Position numbers and translations under genes: made by a program
In this document: piece by piece, positions 49,949-57,617 of the stretch
How the letters are laid out: each line of letters begins with the position of its first letter
Numbering within the stretch: position 1 is the first letter of the stretch
Assembly: GCA_028066055.1 (NCBI GenBank)
Contig: JALCBY010000004.1
Span: forward strand, 86,402-150,401
DNA length: 64,000 bases
From: Hyphomicrobiaceae bacterium
GTDB taxonomy: Bacteria > Pseudomonadota > Alphaproteobacteria > Rhizobiales > Methyloligellaceae
Reading direction: 5' to 3'
The notes under the pieces: model-generated
Database searches by the model: none
Told to the model about the DNA's origin: nothing
What the model saw: only the letters and a program-made list of their open reading frames with translations

Positions 49949-51061
49949 CTATTGCAAGGCTTCCCGAGCCGTCTCTTCGAGCTTGAAAAACGTCCCGAGA
50001 ACGAGGTTTTTTCGGTCGAGGTTCAGCACGTCGGCTTCCGCCTTTGTGCGCCGCACTGTTTCCCACAAGCTTGCCCAATGCGCAAGAGCGGGCTGTCCTT
50101 TCAGACGCGCGGCGATTGCCTCTTCGTCCTGCGTCGCGCCTTCCCCGGTCGCCGCGTGCGTTGCAATACGCGCAAGGGATTCTTCCGCAAGGCTGAAAAA
50201 GAGTTCATAGGACGCCTCTTTCCCGGGCGCCGTCAGCTTGTCGGCGAGATCGTGAACCGCCCGCTGATCGACCCCTGGCAATGCGTTCAGCAACCGGACG
50301 AGGTTCGCGTATAGCTCGTCCCCGCCGCCGACCAGGAGCTGCAATGCCCTCCTGACGCTGCCCTGCGCAAGCGGGAGCACTGCCCCGACCTTCTCCGCGT
50401 CGGGCGCTGCAAGTCCTGCGGCATTGAATGCGCTCTCGACCGCCGTCTGGAGGTCATTCGGGTCGAGCGGTCCGAAGCGCAGGAGCTGGCTGCGCGAGCG
50501 TATGGTCACCGGCAACCGGCCGGGCGCAGAACAGATCATCAGGAACACACAGCGTGGCGGTGGCTCTTCCAGATTCTTCAACAGGGCATTGGCCGCCGCT
50601 GTGTTCATCTCGTCGGCGCGGTCAATGATAACGACACGCCAAGCCGTGCCTGCGGTGCGCCCGAAGAAGCGCGTGAGACGCCTTACATCGGCAACCGATA
50701 CCGCCGTTGCCAACCGCTTCCTGTCCGGCTGCCAAGCCCGGCGCAGGACCAGAAGATCAGGATGCGAGAGAGCCGCAACTTGCGAAAAGACCGCGTGGTC
50801 CGGCTCAAGCGCCATGGATTCCACGCTGCCCGAAGCGTCTTCGCCCTGCGCGAGCAGAAACCGCGCGAACCGGTAGGCCAGGGTCGCCTTGCCGACCCCC
50901 TCCGGCCCGGCAAAGAGCCAGGCATGGTGCAGCCGGTCTGAATGAAAGGCCGCAAGCAACCTCTGTTCAGCGGACCCGTGGCCTGCCAGCTGCGGAATCA
51001 TGCGCGGATGCACAAAACCTTCAAGGCGGTCGGCCTCAGGTATGACGTCCGTTTCGGTCAT
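49949..51061 (-). CDS. holB: DNA polymerase III subunit delta'
   Basis: Clamp-loader subunit, 370 residues. AAA+ P-loop [15 protein letters not shown] at about residues 51-65 and the arginine-finger region [15 protein letters not shown]. The [19 protein letters not shown]-type segment is seen as [17 protein letters not shown]. Its start overlaps the tmk stop by four bases (ATGA). tmk-holB-metG-tatD is a very common bacterial arrangement. Confidence 0.94.
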   Translation of the reverse strand: MTETDVIPEADRLEGFVHPRMIPQLAGHGSAEQRLLAAFHSDRLHHAWLFAGPEGVGKATLAYRFARFLLAQGEDASGSVESMALEPDHAVFSQVAALSHPDLLVLRRAWQPDRKRLATAVSVADVRRLTRFFGRTAGTAWRVVIIDRADEMNTAAANALLKNLEEPPPRCVFLMICSAPGRLPVTIRSRSQLLRFGPLDPNDLQTAVESAFNAAGLAAPDAEKVGAVLPLAQGSVRRALQLLVGGGDELYANLVRLLNALPGVDQRAVHDLADKLTAPGKEASYELFFSLAEESLARIATHAATGEGATQDEEAIAARLKGQPALAHWASLWETVRRTKAEADVLNLDRKNLVLGTFFKLEETAREALQ

Positions 51062-51714
51062 GGATTCAGACGCTCGACGACGGCGTCCCAGATCCGTTCC
51101 GCAACGGCACTCTCCGCCTGCTGGGCATCGATGACGACGCAGCGGTCGGGCGCTTTAGCGGCAATCTTCAGAAACCCGTCGCGCAACGCCTCGTGGAACC
51201 GCTGTTCCATGCCCTCAAACCGGTCGGCTTCGTCGTCGCCGTCGCTCTTCGCCTTGCCTTCATTACGCGCCTGCGCCCGCTTCAGTCCGGCTTCCGGCGG
51301 CAGGTCCAGGATCAGCGTGAGATCAGGGCGCGTATTACCCACGGCGACCCTGTTCAGGGCACGGATCAGTGTTGGCCTGACACCGCCCGCCGCCCCCTGA
51401 TAGGCAACGGTCGAATCGGAGAACCGGTCGCAGATCACCCAATCTCCCCGTTCGAGGGCCGGGCGAATGACATCCCTGACGTGATCGTCGCGCGCAGCGC
51501 AGAAGAGAACGGCTTCGCCCATCTGGCCATATTGCTTCGCATCGCCCGAAAGCAGAAGGTCGCGAATCTTTTCGCCTCGCTTGGTGCCGCCGGGCTCGCG
51601 CGTCTCAACCACGCCGTGGCCGACCGTACGCAGCCGTTCGGCCAGGAGCCGCGCCTGGGTCGACTTGCCCGCACCCTCGCCCCCTTCGAGCGTGATGAAC
51701 TTACCTGATGCCAA
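51058..51714 (-). CDS. tmk: Thymidylate kinase
   Basis: Phosphorylates dTMP to dTDP, 218 residues. P-loop LEGGEGAGKSTQARLL at about residues 9-24, the DR motif in ICDRFSDSTVAYQG, and a LID region with QARNEGKAKSDGDDEADRFE. Signature TREPGGTKRGEKIR is also present. It overlaps holB by four bases and lies 59 bases after dacC. Confidence 0.96.
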   Translation of the reverse strand: MASGKFITLEGGEGAGKSTQARLLAERLRTVGHGVVETREPGGTKRGEKIRDLLLSGDAKQYGQMGEAVLFCAARDDHVRDVIRPALERGDWVICDRFSDSTVAYQGAAGGVRPTLIRALNRVAVGNTRPDLTLILDLPPEAGLKRAQARNEGKAKSDGDDEADRFEGMEQRFHEALRDGFLKIAAKAPDRCVVIDAQQAESAVAERIWDAVVERLNP

Positions 51715-51773
51715 AGCGCTGCACTCCGGGTCCGAAGCCGGACCGGCGGTTGGATATTCAGTTAAGCGTTTTA

Positions 51774-52943
51774 CTAGAGGATCCAGCCGAAGGCGAGGTG
51801 AAGAAGGGATTCAACGCCCTTCATCCAAATCGGCCCCTCCCCGATGTCTTCGGCCGCGTAGAGCGGGATTTCATTCACAGCCGAATTCGTGGTTGTCACA
51901 CGCAGGATGGCGATCTGGTCGCCCTTCTTGATCGGCGGCTTCAGGGGCCCTTCATAGATAATCGACGCCTTGATCTTCCGGCTGGCCGTTCGCGGCAGAA
52001 GAATGCTCACATCCCCCTTGCCCGTCAGGTTGACGTAACGCTTGGTTCCACCCCACACGAGCGCATCGCCAATCGTCTCGTCCGCGTCGAAGAGCTTCCA
52101 TTGCTTGAAGCTCCTGAAGCCCCACTCCAGCAGCTTCTTGCCTTCCGCACGGCGCTCCTTCTTGGACTTCAGTCCGTTGACCACAACAATCAGGCGTTGC
52201 CCGCGGCGCTTGGCCGACGCGACAAGTCCATAGCCGGAATCACGGATATACCCGGTCTTGAGACCATCAGCGGCAACGGTGTCGTAGATCAGCGGATTAC
52301 GGTTGTAGAAGACGTGCTTGCGGTAGCGATACTCTTTCTGCCCGAAATAGTGATAATACTCCGGATATTCGTCGATCATGTGCAGCGCGAGCTTGCCCAG
52401 ATCGCGCGCCGTCATCAGGTGGTCGGGATCCGGCAGGCCGGTCGAATTTCGGAAGGTCGAATCTTTCAGACCGATCTTCTTTCCGTACGCGTTCATGAGG
52501 TCGGAAAAGGCTTCTTCCGATCCGGCCATGCCCTCGGCAACAATGATGCAGGCATCGTTACCGGACTGCACGGCGATGCCCTGAATCAGGTCGCTGAGCG
52601 GAGCACTCTTGTTCAATGGAACGAACATGGCAGACGTGCCGGACGGCGCGCCGCCCGTGCGCCACGCATTAACGCTGGCCGAGAACTCGTCGTCCATGGA
52701 CAGCCGGCCATCCTTCAGCGCCCGGAAAATGACAGCCATCGTCATGAGTTTACTCATGCTTGCGGGAGGCATGAGTTCATCCGCATTTTTCTCGAAGAGG
52801 ACGGACTTCGTGTTGGCGTCCATCAGGACCGCCCATTTCGCCTTGGTTTCGAAATTTCCCTGGGCGAATGCATGCCCGGTCGTGAGCGCGCACAGCACAA
52901 GCGCTATGGCGAACGCAAATCCCAAGCGATTTAACAATCCCAT
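51774..52943 (-). CDS. dacC: D-alanyl-D-alanine carboxypeptidase (PBP5/6-like)
   Basis: Low-molecular-mass penicillin-binding protein trimming the terminal D-Ala of muropeptides, 389 residues. A signal peptide covers about residues 1-28 (ending GHAFAQ). Active-site motifs are SxxK in ASMSKLMTM (Ser about 63), SGN in VQSGNDACI and KTG in GLKTGYI. The C-terminal PBP5 domain and the amphipathic anchor (VESLLHLAFGWIL) are present. The family assignment is firm; the choice of dacC over dacA is by convention. It is followed by tmk after 59 bases. Confidence 0.93.
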   Translation of the reverse strand: MGLLNRLGFAFAIALVLCALTTGHAFAQGNFETKAKWAVLMDANTKSVLFEKNADELMPPASMSKLMTMAVIFRALKDGRLSMDDEFSASVNAWRTGGAPSGTSAMFVPLNKSAPLSDLIQGIAVQSGNDACIIVAEGMAGSEEAFSDLMNAYGKKIGLKDSTFRNSTGLPDPDHLMTARDLGKLALHMIDEYPEYYHYFGQKEYRYRKHVFYNRNPLIYDTVAADGLKTGYIRDSGYGLVASAKRRGQRLIVVVNGLKSKKERRAEGKKLLEWGFRSFKQWKLFDADETIGDALVWGGTKRYVNLTGKGDVSILLPRTASRKIKASIIYEGPLKPPIKKGDQIAILRVTTTNSAVNEIPLYAAEDIGEGPIWMKGVESLLHLAFGWIL

Positions 52944-53085
52944 ACCTTACCCAGCTGAAACTCTCGCGAGAACCGCATCTTTGTGCGCTGTCTCCGCCGC
53001 CTGCGCACAAGCGGTACACTACCGAGAAGCGACCCACAAAATCAACTCACGGGCGGACAAGTTAATGTTTGAGACAGGGATTTTT

Positions 53086-54138
53086 TTATTGGGTAACCAT
53101 GTAGGCGTCGCTCAGGCCGATGCTCACGACCTCCCGGAGCATCTGGTCCGCATCGTGGCGCCACGCATAGGGTCCCAGCCGCACGCGGTAGCGGGCTTCG
53201 CGCCCCTCGCCTACCCGCAAAACGCGCGACGGACCAATCTCCGACAACCGCCGGTTCAGGTCATCCGCCGCCGTCCTGCTTTTGAATGACGAGGCCTGCA
53301 CGAAAAACATCCGATGCCCACCGCGCGGTGCCCGCATCAGATTTCCGGCGACCGCCGTGGTCCGGCTGCCCGATTTCGTTTCCGAGCCGTCGGGAATGGA
53401 TCCCACGACTATCGGATCGGCCTGAACTTTGTTTCGGGTCGCCTGCGCCACCTGGACCTTTTTCGGTTTTGAAACAGCCGCGCCGCCGAGATCGGCGTAA
53501 CGCGCCCACCTTTGGCTGGCATAAAACTGGCGCTCATACGAATCGTCGCCATCGAGCGGCGCGCGTCCGAGATATTTCACCCGCACCCTGACGGTCCCAT
53601 TGCGCTCGAACCCAAGCGCGCGGGCAGACCGGCGCGACAGGTCGATAATTCTGTCGTGCGCATAGGGCCCGCGATCGTTGACGCGCAGAACAAGCGTGCG
53701 TCCGTTGCTCTGGTTCGTGACCTGCACATAGCTCGGCATGGGAAGCGTGGGATGCGCCGCGGTCAGCGCATTCATGTCGTAGATTTCACCGTTTGCCGTA
53801 TAGCGTCCGTGGAACAATTCGCCATACCACGATGCCACACCGACCCGGTTGTAGCCCGGTTGTTCCTTCGGACGATACCAGCGGCCGCCGATCTTGTAAG
53901 GATTGCCAACCTTGTATCGCCCGCCGCCTTTCGGCACCGGCTGGCCGAGCGCAACGACGCGCTTGGACAGTTTCTGACTTGATGATTTCTTGCCGCGCGA
54001 ACAGCCTGTAATCATCAATGCCGCCAGAAGTGTAAGGATAAGGGCGAGAAGCGCCCCGCGACGGGCAATCCACCCGACATGACCCGATGGAGCGGCTTGC
54101 GCCGCAATTGCGCCCACTGGCGCTGACATACGCAACAT
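53086..54138 (-). CDS. rlpA: RlpA-like septal lytic transglycosylase lipoprotein (SPOR domain)
   Basis: Outer-membrane lipoprotein that cleaves denuded glycan strands at the septum. From ATG 54138 it has about 350 residues: a signal region ending in the lipobox LMITGC (Cys about 45), a double-psi beta-barrel domain with GVASWYGELFHGRYTANGE and catalytic VNDRGPYAHDRIIDLS, a linker, and a C-terminal SPOR domain (FVQASSFKSRTAADDLNRRL). The N-terminus is uncertain: ATG 54129 and GTG 54177 are also in frame, and no strong RBS decides. It lies 142 bases upstream of dacC. Confidence 0.9.
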   Translation of the reverse strand: MLRMSAPVGAIAAQAAPSGHVGWIARRGALLALILTLLAALMITGCSRGKKSSSQKLSKRVVALGQPVPKGGGRYKVGNPYKIGGRWYRPKEQPGYNRVGVASWYGELFHGRYTANGEIYDMNALTAAHPTLPMPSYVQVTNQSNGRTLVLRVNDRGPYAHDRIIDLSRRSARALGFERNGTVRVRVKYLGRAPLDGDDSYERQFYASQRWARYADLGGAAVSKPKKVQVAQATRNKVQADPIVVGSIPDGSETKSGSRTTAVAGNLMRAPRGGHRMFFVQASSFKSRTAADDLNRRLSEIGPSRVLRVGEGREARYRVRLGPYAWRHDADQMLREVVSIGLSDAYMVTQ

Positions 54139-54284
54139 CTGAACCCGACCCCGCCTAACGCAAAGACTGATAGGCACGCCCGGGACGAATGCGCGGAAAA
54201 TGGCGCCTGATGCCCCGGGCCCAGGCTCAACTCTTTCGTGAGAACGTTAGGATTAAGTGAATCAGATGCAGGTTGGCATGGCGG

Positions 54285-55517
54285 TCACTCCGCCGCTTCG
54301 GCCTTGCCGTCGCTTGCGATCACGCCGCCGGCCTCAAGCATCCCGGCAATTTCATCAGCTGAATAGCCGATTTCCGCGAGCACCTCGCGCGTATGCTGAC
54401 CGAACAGTGGAGCGGGACGCACGACACCGCCAGGCGTCTGCGACAGTTTCACCGGCAAGCCGATGGTCTGAACGCGGCCGGCAACGGGATGGTCGGTGCT
54501 TGGCACCATGTCACGCGCGATGGCTTGCGGGTCCTGTTGCATCTCCTTGATCGACAGGACCGGACCTGCGGGCAACCCGACCTCTTCGAGTTGTTCAAGC
54601 CAGTCTGCCGTCGTGCGGTCCTTGAAAAAGGGCGTGAGCACCTCGACCAAAGCGTCGAGGTTTTCCATCCGCGCGTTGTTTTGCGCAAAGCGTGGGTCTT
54701 CGCCCAACTCCGGTGCCTTCAGACACTTGAGCAAGCGTTCCCAATTGCGCTGGTTCGCGGCGCCGATATTGATCCAGCCATCCTTCGTTTCGAACGTCTG
54801 GTAAGGCGCGTTGAGCGGGTGCGCCGTTCCCATCCGTCCCGGCGAGACACCGGTCGCAAAACAGATGGCCGATTGCCAGTAGGTGTGTGTAATTGCCGCT
54901 TCGAACAGGGACGTATCCACGCGCTGCCCTTCTCCGGTCTTTTGCTTGTGCGCATAGGCGGCAATACAGCCCATGGCGCCGAGAATACCCGCAGTCGTAT
55001 CGCTGACAGGCGCGCCGACCTTCGCCGGACCGCAATCCGGCTCGCCGGTGATGTCCATCAAACCCGCCATGCCCTGCGCAATCAGGTCGAATCCGCCCCG
55101 ATCCTCGTAGGGCCCGGTGCGCCCGAAGCCGGAGATTTCACAATAGATGAGGCCTGGATTGATTTTTCTCAGCTCATCGTAACCAAGCCCGAGCTTTTGC
55201 ATGGTGTCGCGCCGGTAGTTCTCAATCAGGACATCCGCATCCTTGACGAGGCGCAGCAACACCTGCTTGCCCGCGTCCGATTTGAGGTCAAGCGCGATGC
55301 CCCGCTTGTTGCGGTTCATCATCATGAACGCCGCAGACTCGCCGTTGATTTCGGGCGGCAGAAACCGGCGGGAGTCGTCCCCGCCATTCGCCTTCTCGAC
55401 CTTGATCACATCGGCGCCCAAATCGGCCAGCATCAGACCGCAAACAGGTCCCGCCATGATATGCGCGAGTTCGATCACGCGCATATCCGTCAACGGGCCT
55501 TTGCGTTCCATGCTCAT
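54285..55517 (-). CDS. CaiB/BaiF family CoA-transferase
   Basis: Family III CoA-transferase, 410 residues. Family N-terminus MRVIELAHIMAGPVCGLMLADLGADVIKVE is recognisable across residues 12-41, as is the catalytic-aspartate region in GGFDLIAQGMAGLMDITG (Asp about 150). These enzymes move CoA between organic acids by an enzyme-bound anhydride. The substrate is not apparent. It ends the minus-strand operon with an enoyl-CoA hydratase-like gene 3 bases upstream and an aminotransferase before that. Confidence 0.88.
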   Translation of the reverse strand: MSMERKGPLTDMRVIELAHIMAGPVCGLMLADLGADVIKVEKANGGDDSRRFLPPEINGESAAFMMMNRNKRGIALDLKSDAGKQVLLRLVKDADVLIENYRRDTMQKLGLGYDELRKINPGLIYCEISGFGRTGPYEDRGGFDLIAQGMAGLMDITGEPDCGPAKVGAPVSDTTAGILGAMGCIAAYAHKQKTGEGQRVDTSLFEAAITHTYWQSAICFATGVSPGRMGTAHPLNAPYQTFETKDGWINIGAANQRNWERLLKCLKAPELGEDPRFAQNNARMENLDALVEVLTPFFKDRTTADWLEQLEEVGLPAGPVLSIKEMQQDPQAIARDMVPSTDHPVAGRVQTIGLPVKLSQTPGGVVRPAPLFGQHTREVLAEIGYSADEIAGMLEAGGVIASDGKAEAAE

Positions 55518-55520
55518 GGC

Positions 55521-56303
55521 CTAGGTGCCACTCCAGTTCGCCCTGCGCTTGGCGAGAAAGGCCTCAAGCCCCTCGCGGAAATCGTTGCTGCCATAACACA
55601 TTGCGATCAGATCTTTATCCTCAATCTTAGGTTGCGCCGCGCTCATGCGGCGGAACATCTCCTTGGTCACGCGGAGCGTGATCGGTGCGAGGGTCGCAAT
55701 CTCGTCGGCCAACTCTTTCGCTCGCGCAAACATGGTTTCCGCATCATCATACAGCTCGGTGATCAGGTCTATCTCGAATGCCTCTTCCGCCTCGACCAGA
55801 CGCGCGGTGAGCATCAGCTCCCTGGTCCGCCCCTCCCCCAGCAGCGCACACATGCGCTGCAGGCTCGAAATGGACAGGCAATTGCCGAGCGTGCGGGCGA
55901 TCGGAAAGCCGAACCGCATGTCGCGCGTACCGATGCGGATGTCGCACAACCCCGCAATTGCCGCGCCGCCACCAGTGCACGCACCGCAGATGGCTGCGAT
56001 GGTCGGCACCGGACAGGCCTCAATATCGGACATGACGCTGTCCATCTTGCTCTCGTATGCGAGCCCGTCCTCGCCGCCCTTGAAGTCCCGAAACAGCGAA
56101 ATGTCGGTGCCCGCCGCAAACGCCTTCTCACCTGCACCGCGAACGATGATGGCCCGCGGGCCGGTTTCGGCATCAATGCTGCGGCAATATTCAGCCAGCC
56201 GCTCATACATCTCGAAGGTCAGCGCGTTGCGCTTTTCAGGCCGGTTGAGCGTGACGGTCGCGACCGGACTGTCCTGCTCGATCAGGATGACATCTTCACT
56301 CAT
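55521..56303 (-). CDS. Enoyl-CoA hydratase/isomerase family protein
   Basis: Crotonase-fold protein of 260 residues. The CoA-binding and oxyanion-hole segments are visible (GAGEKAFAAGTDISLF at about 55-70 and ICGACTGGGAAIAGLCDIRIG at about 105-125). The two classical hydratase glutamates are not obviously conserved: the first falls in a CTGGGAA context and the second in LLGEGRTRELML. It could therefore be a hydratase, isomerase, hydrolase or lyase. It lies 15 bases after the aminotransferase and 3 before the CoA-transferase. Confidence 0.85.
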   Translation of the reverse strand: MSEDVILIEQDSPVATVTLNRPEKRNALTFEMYERLAEYCRSIDAETGPRAIIVRGAGEKAFAAGTDISLFRDFKGGEDGLAYESKMDSVMSDIEACPVPTIAAICGACTGGGAAIAGLCDIRIGTRDMRFGFPIARTLGNCLSISSLQRMCALLGEGRTRELMLTARLVEAEEAFEIDLITELYDDAETMFARAKELADEIATLAPITLRVTKEMFRRMSAAQPKIEDKDLIAMCYGSNDFREGLEAFLAKRRANWSGT

Positions 56304-56318
56304 GGGGACGTTGTCGGT

Positions 56319-57482
56319 CTATTTTCCCAAAAAGTCCATCGCCGCCTGCACACCGCCCTTGTTGTGAGGGACGTCCGCAAGTCCGAGGCCCATTTCGACG
56401 CCGGCCAGGGTGCCGAGCAGCGTGAGGTCGTTGAAATCGCCCAGATGCCCGATGCGGAACACTTTGCCCGCAACTTTCGCGAGGCCCGTTCCGAGGGACA
56501 TGTCGAACTTATCAAGAATGATGTTACGCAGCATATCGGCATCGTGGCCTTCCGGCACGAGAATCGCCGTCAGCGAACTCGAGAACTCCTTCGGCTCCTG
56601 GCACAGCACTTCAAGGCCCCAGTGATTGACGGCGATGCGCGTGGCTTCGGCGTGCCGGTCATGGCGGGCGAACACATTGTCGAGCCCCTCCTCGAACAGC
56701 ATGTCGGATGCTTCCGACAACCCGTAGAGCAGATTCGTTGCCGGGGTGTAGGGAAAGAAGCCGTTGCCGTTCGCACTCAGCATATCGTCCCAGCTCCAGT
56801 AGGATTTTGGCAGTTTCGAATCCTGCGACGCCTTAAGCGCCTTGTCGCTGAGTGCATTGAAGCCAAGCCCCGGCGGCAACATCAGACCTTTCTGCGATCC
56901 GCCGACGGTGACGTCGACGCCCCATTCGTCATGACGGTAATCGATGGAGGCCAACGACGAGATCGTGTCGACCATGAACAGTGCCGGATGGTTCGCCGCA
57001 TCGATGGCCCTGCGGATCTCACCGATACGCGAAGTACAGCCGGTCGCCGTTTCGTTGTGGACGACGCAGACGGCCTTGATCTCATGATTCTTGTCATCGG
57101 CGAGGCGCGCGCCGATGGCTTCCGGGTCGGCGGCGTGGCGCCAGTCGCCTGCGATAAACTCCGGCTCCAGCCCGAGCTTCTCGGCGATGCCCTTCCAGAG
57201 AGTCGCGAAGTGACCGCTCTCATACATGAGAACTTTGTCGCCCGGTGAGAGCGTGTTGGTCAGTGCGGCCTCCCACGCCCCCGTCCCCGACGACGGGTAG
57301 ATGATCACAGGTCCAGCGCACTGGAAAATCTTTTGGCAGTCCGCCAGCACCTTCTTTCCGAGTTTGGCAAACTCAGGCCCCCGATGATCGATCGTCGGCA
57401 TGTCGATGGCCCGAAGCACCCTGTCAGGCACATTTGTCGGTCCGGGAATCTGCAAAAAATGTCGTCCGGCGGTCCGTGCCAT
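56319..57482 (-). CDS. Class V PLP aminotransferase (serine/alanine-glyoxylate type)
   Basis: Fold-type I aminotransferase of 387 residues, closest by eye to serine-glyoxylate or alanine-glyoxylate aminotransferases. The N-terminus has IPGPTNVPDRVLRAI and DHRGPEF, the PLP lysine is in TVGGSQKGLMLPPG, and SSGTGAWEAALTNTL holds the phosphate-binding region. ATG 57482 was chosen because MARTAGRHFLQIPGPT matches family starts. It is the first gene of the minus-strand operon, divergent from the GlcDF fusion. An exact donor and acceptor cannot be assigned. Confidence 0.88.
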   Translation of the reverse strand: MARTAGRHFLQIPGPTNVPDRVLRAIDMPTIDHRGPEFAKLGKKVLADCQKIFQCAGPVIIYPSSGTGAWEAALTNTLSPGDKVLMYESGHFATLWKGIAEKLGLEPEFIAGDWRHAADPEAIGARLADDKNHEIKAVCVVHNETATGCTSRIGEIRRAIDAANHPALFMVDTISSLASIDYRHDEWGVDVTVGGSQKGLMLPPGLGFNALSDKALKASQDSKLPKSYWSWDDMLSANGNGFFPYTPATNLLYGLSEASDMLFEEGLDNVFARHDRHAEATRIAVNHWGLEVLCQEPKEFSSSLTAILVPEGHDADMLRNIILDKFDMSLGTGLAKVAGKVFRIGHLGDFNDLTLLGTLAGVEMGLGLADVPHNKGGVQAAMDFLGK

Positions 57483-57607
57483 AGCTCTCAGTCTCCTGTT
57501 CACTGGCGGCCATCAACGCGACATCGCGGCCAGCTTCCCTGTTTATCCCATTATTCCGGGGTTTTCAGAGCTTGCGGCATGATGGCTTCTTGATGTAATA
57601 TTGAATT

Positions 57608-57617
57608 ATGAATTCAT
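57608..57617. promoter_or_regulatory. Palindrome at the 5' end of the GlcDF gene
   Basis: ATGAATTCAT is a perfect ten-base palindrome in an AT-rich island inside the 125-base divergent region and overlaps the first possible ATG of the downstream gene. It could be an operator for the GntR regulator encoded two genes on. The evidence is only symmetry and position. Confidence 0.2.

Noticed and set aside
54393-57248. A 951-codon plus-strand open frame
   Set aside because: It lies exactly antisense to three genes with clear family motifs (CoA-transferase, crotonase, aminotransferase). Its translation has no recognisable domain, and the long opening is explained by GC-rich third-codon bias on the other strand.
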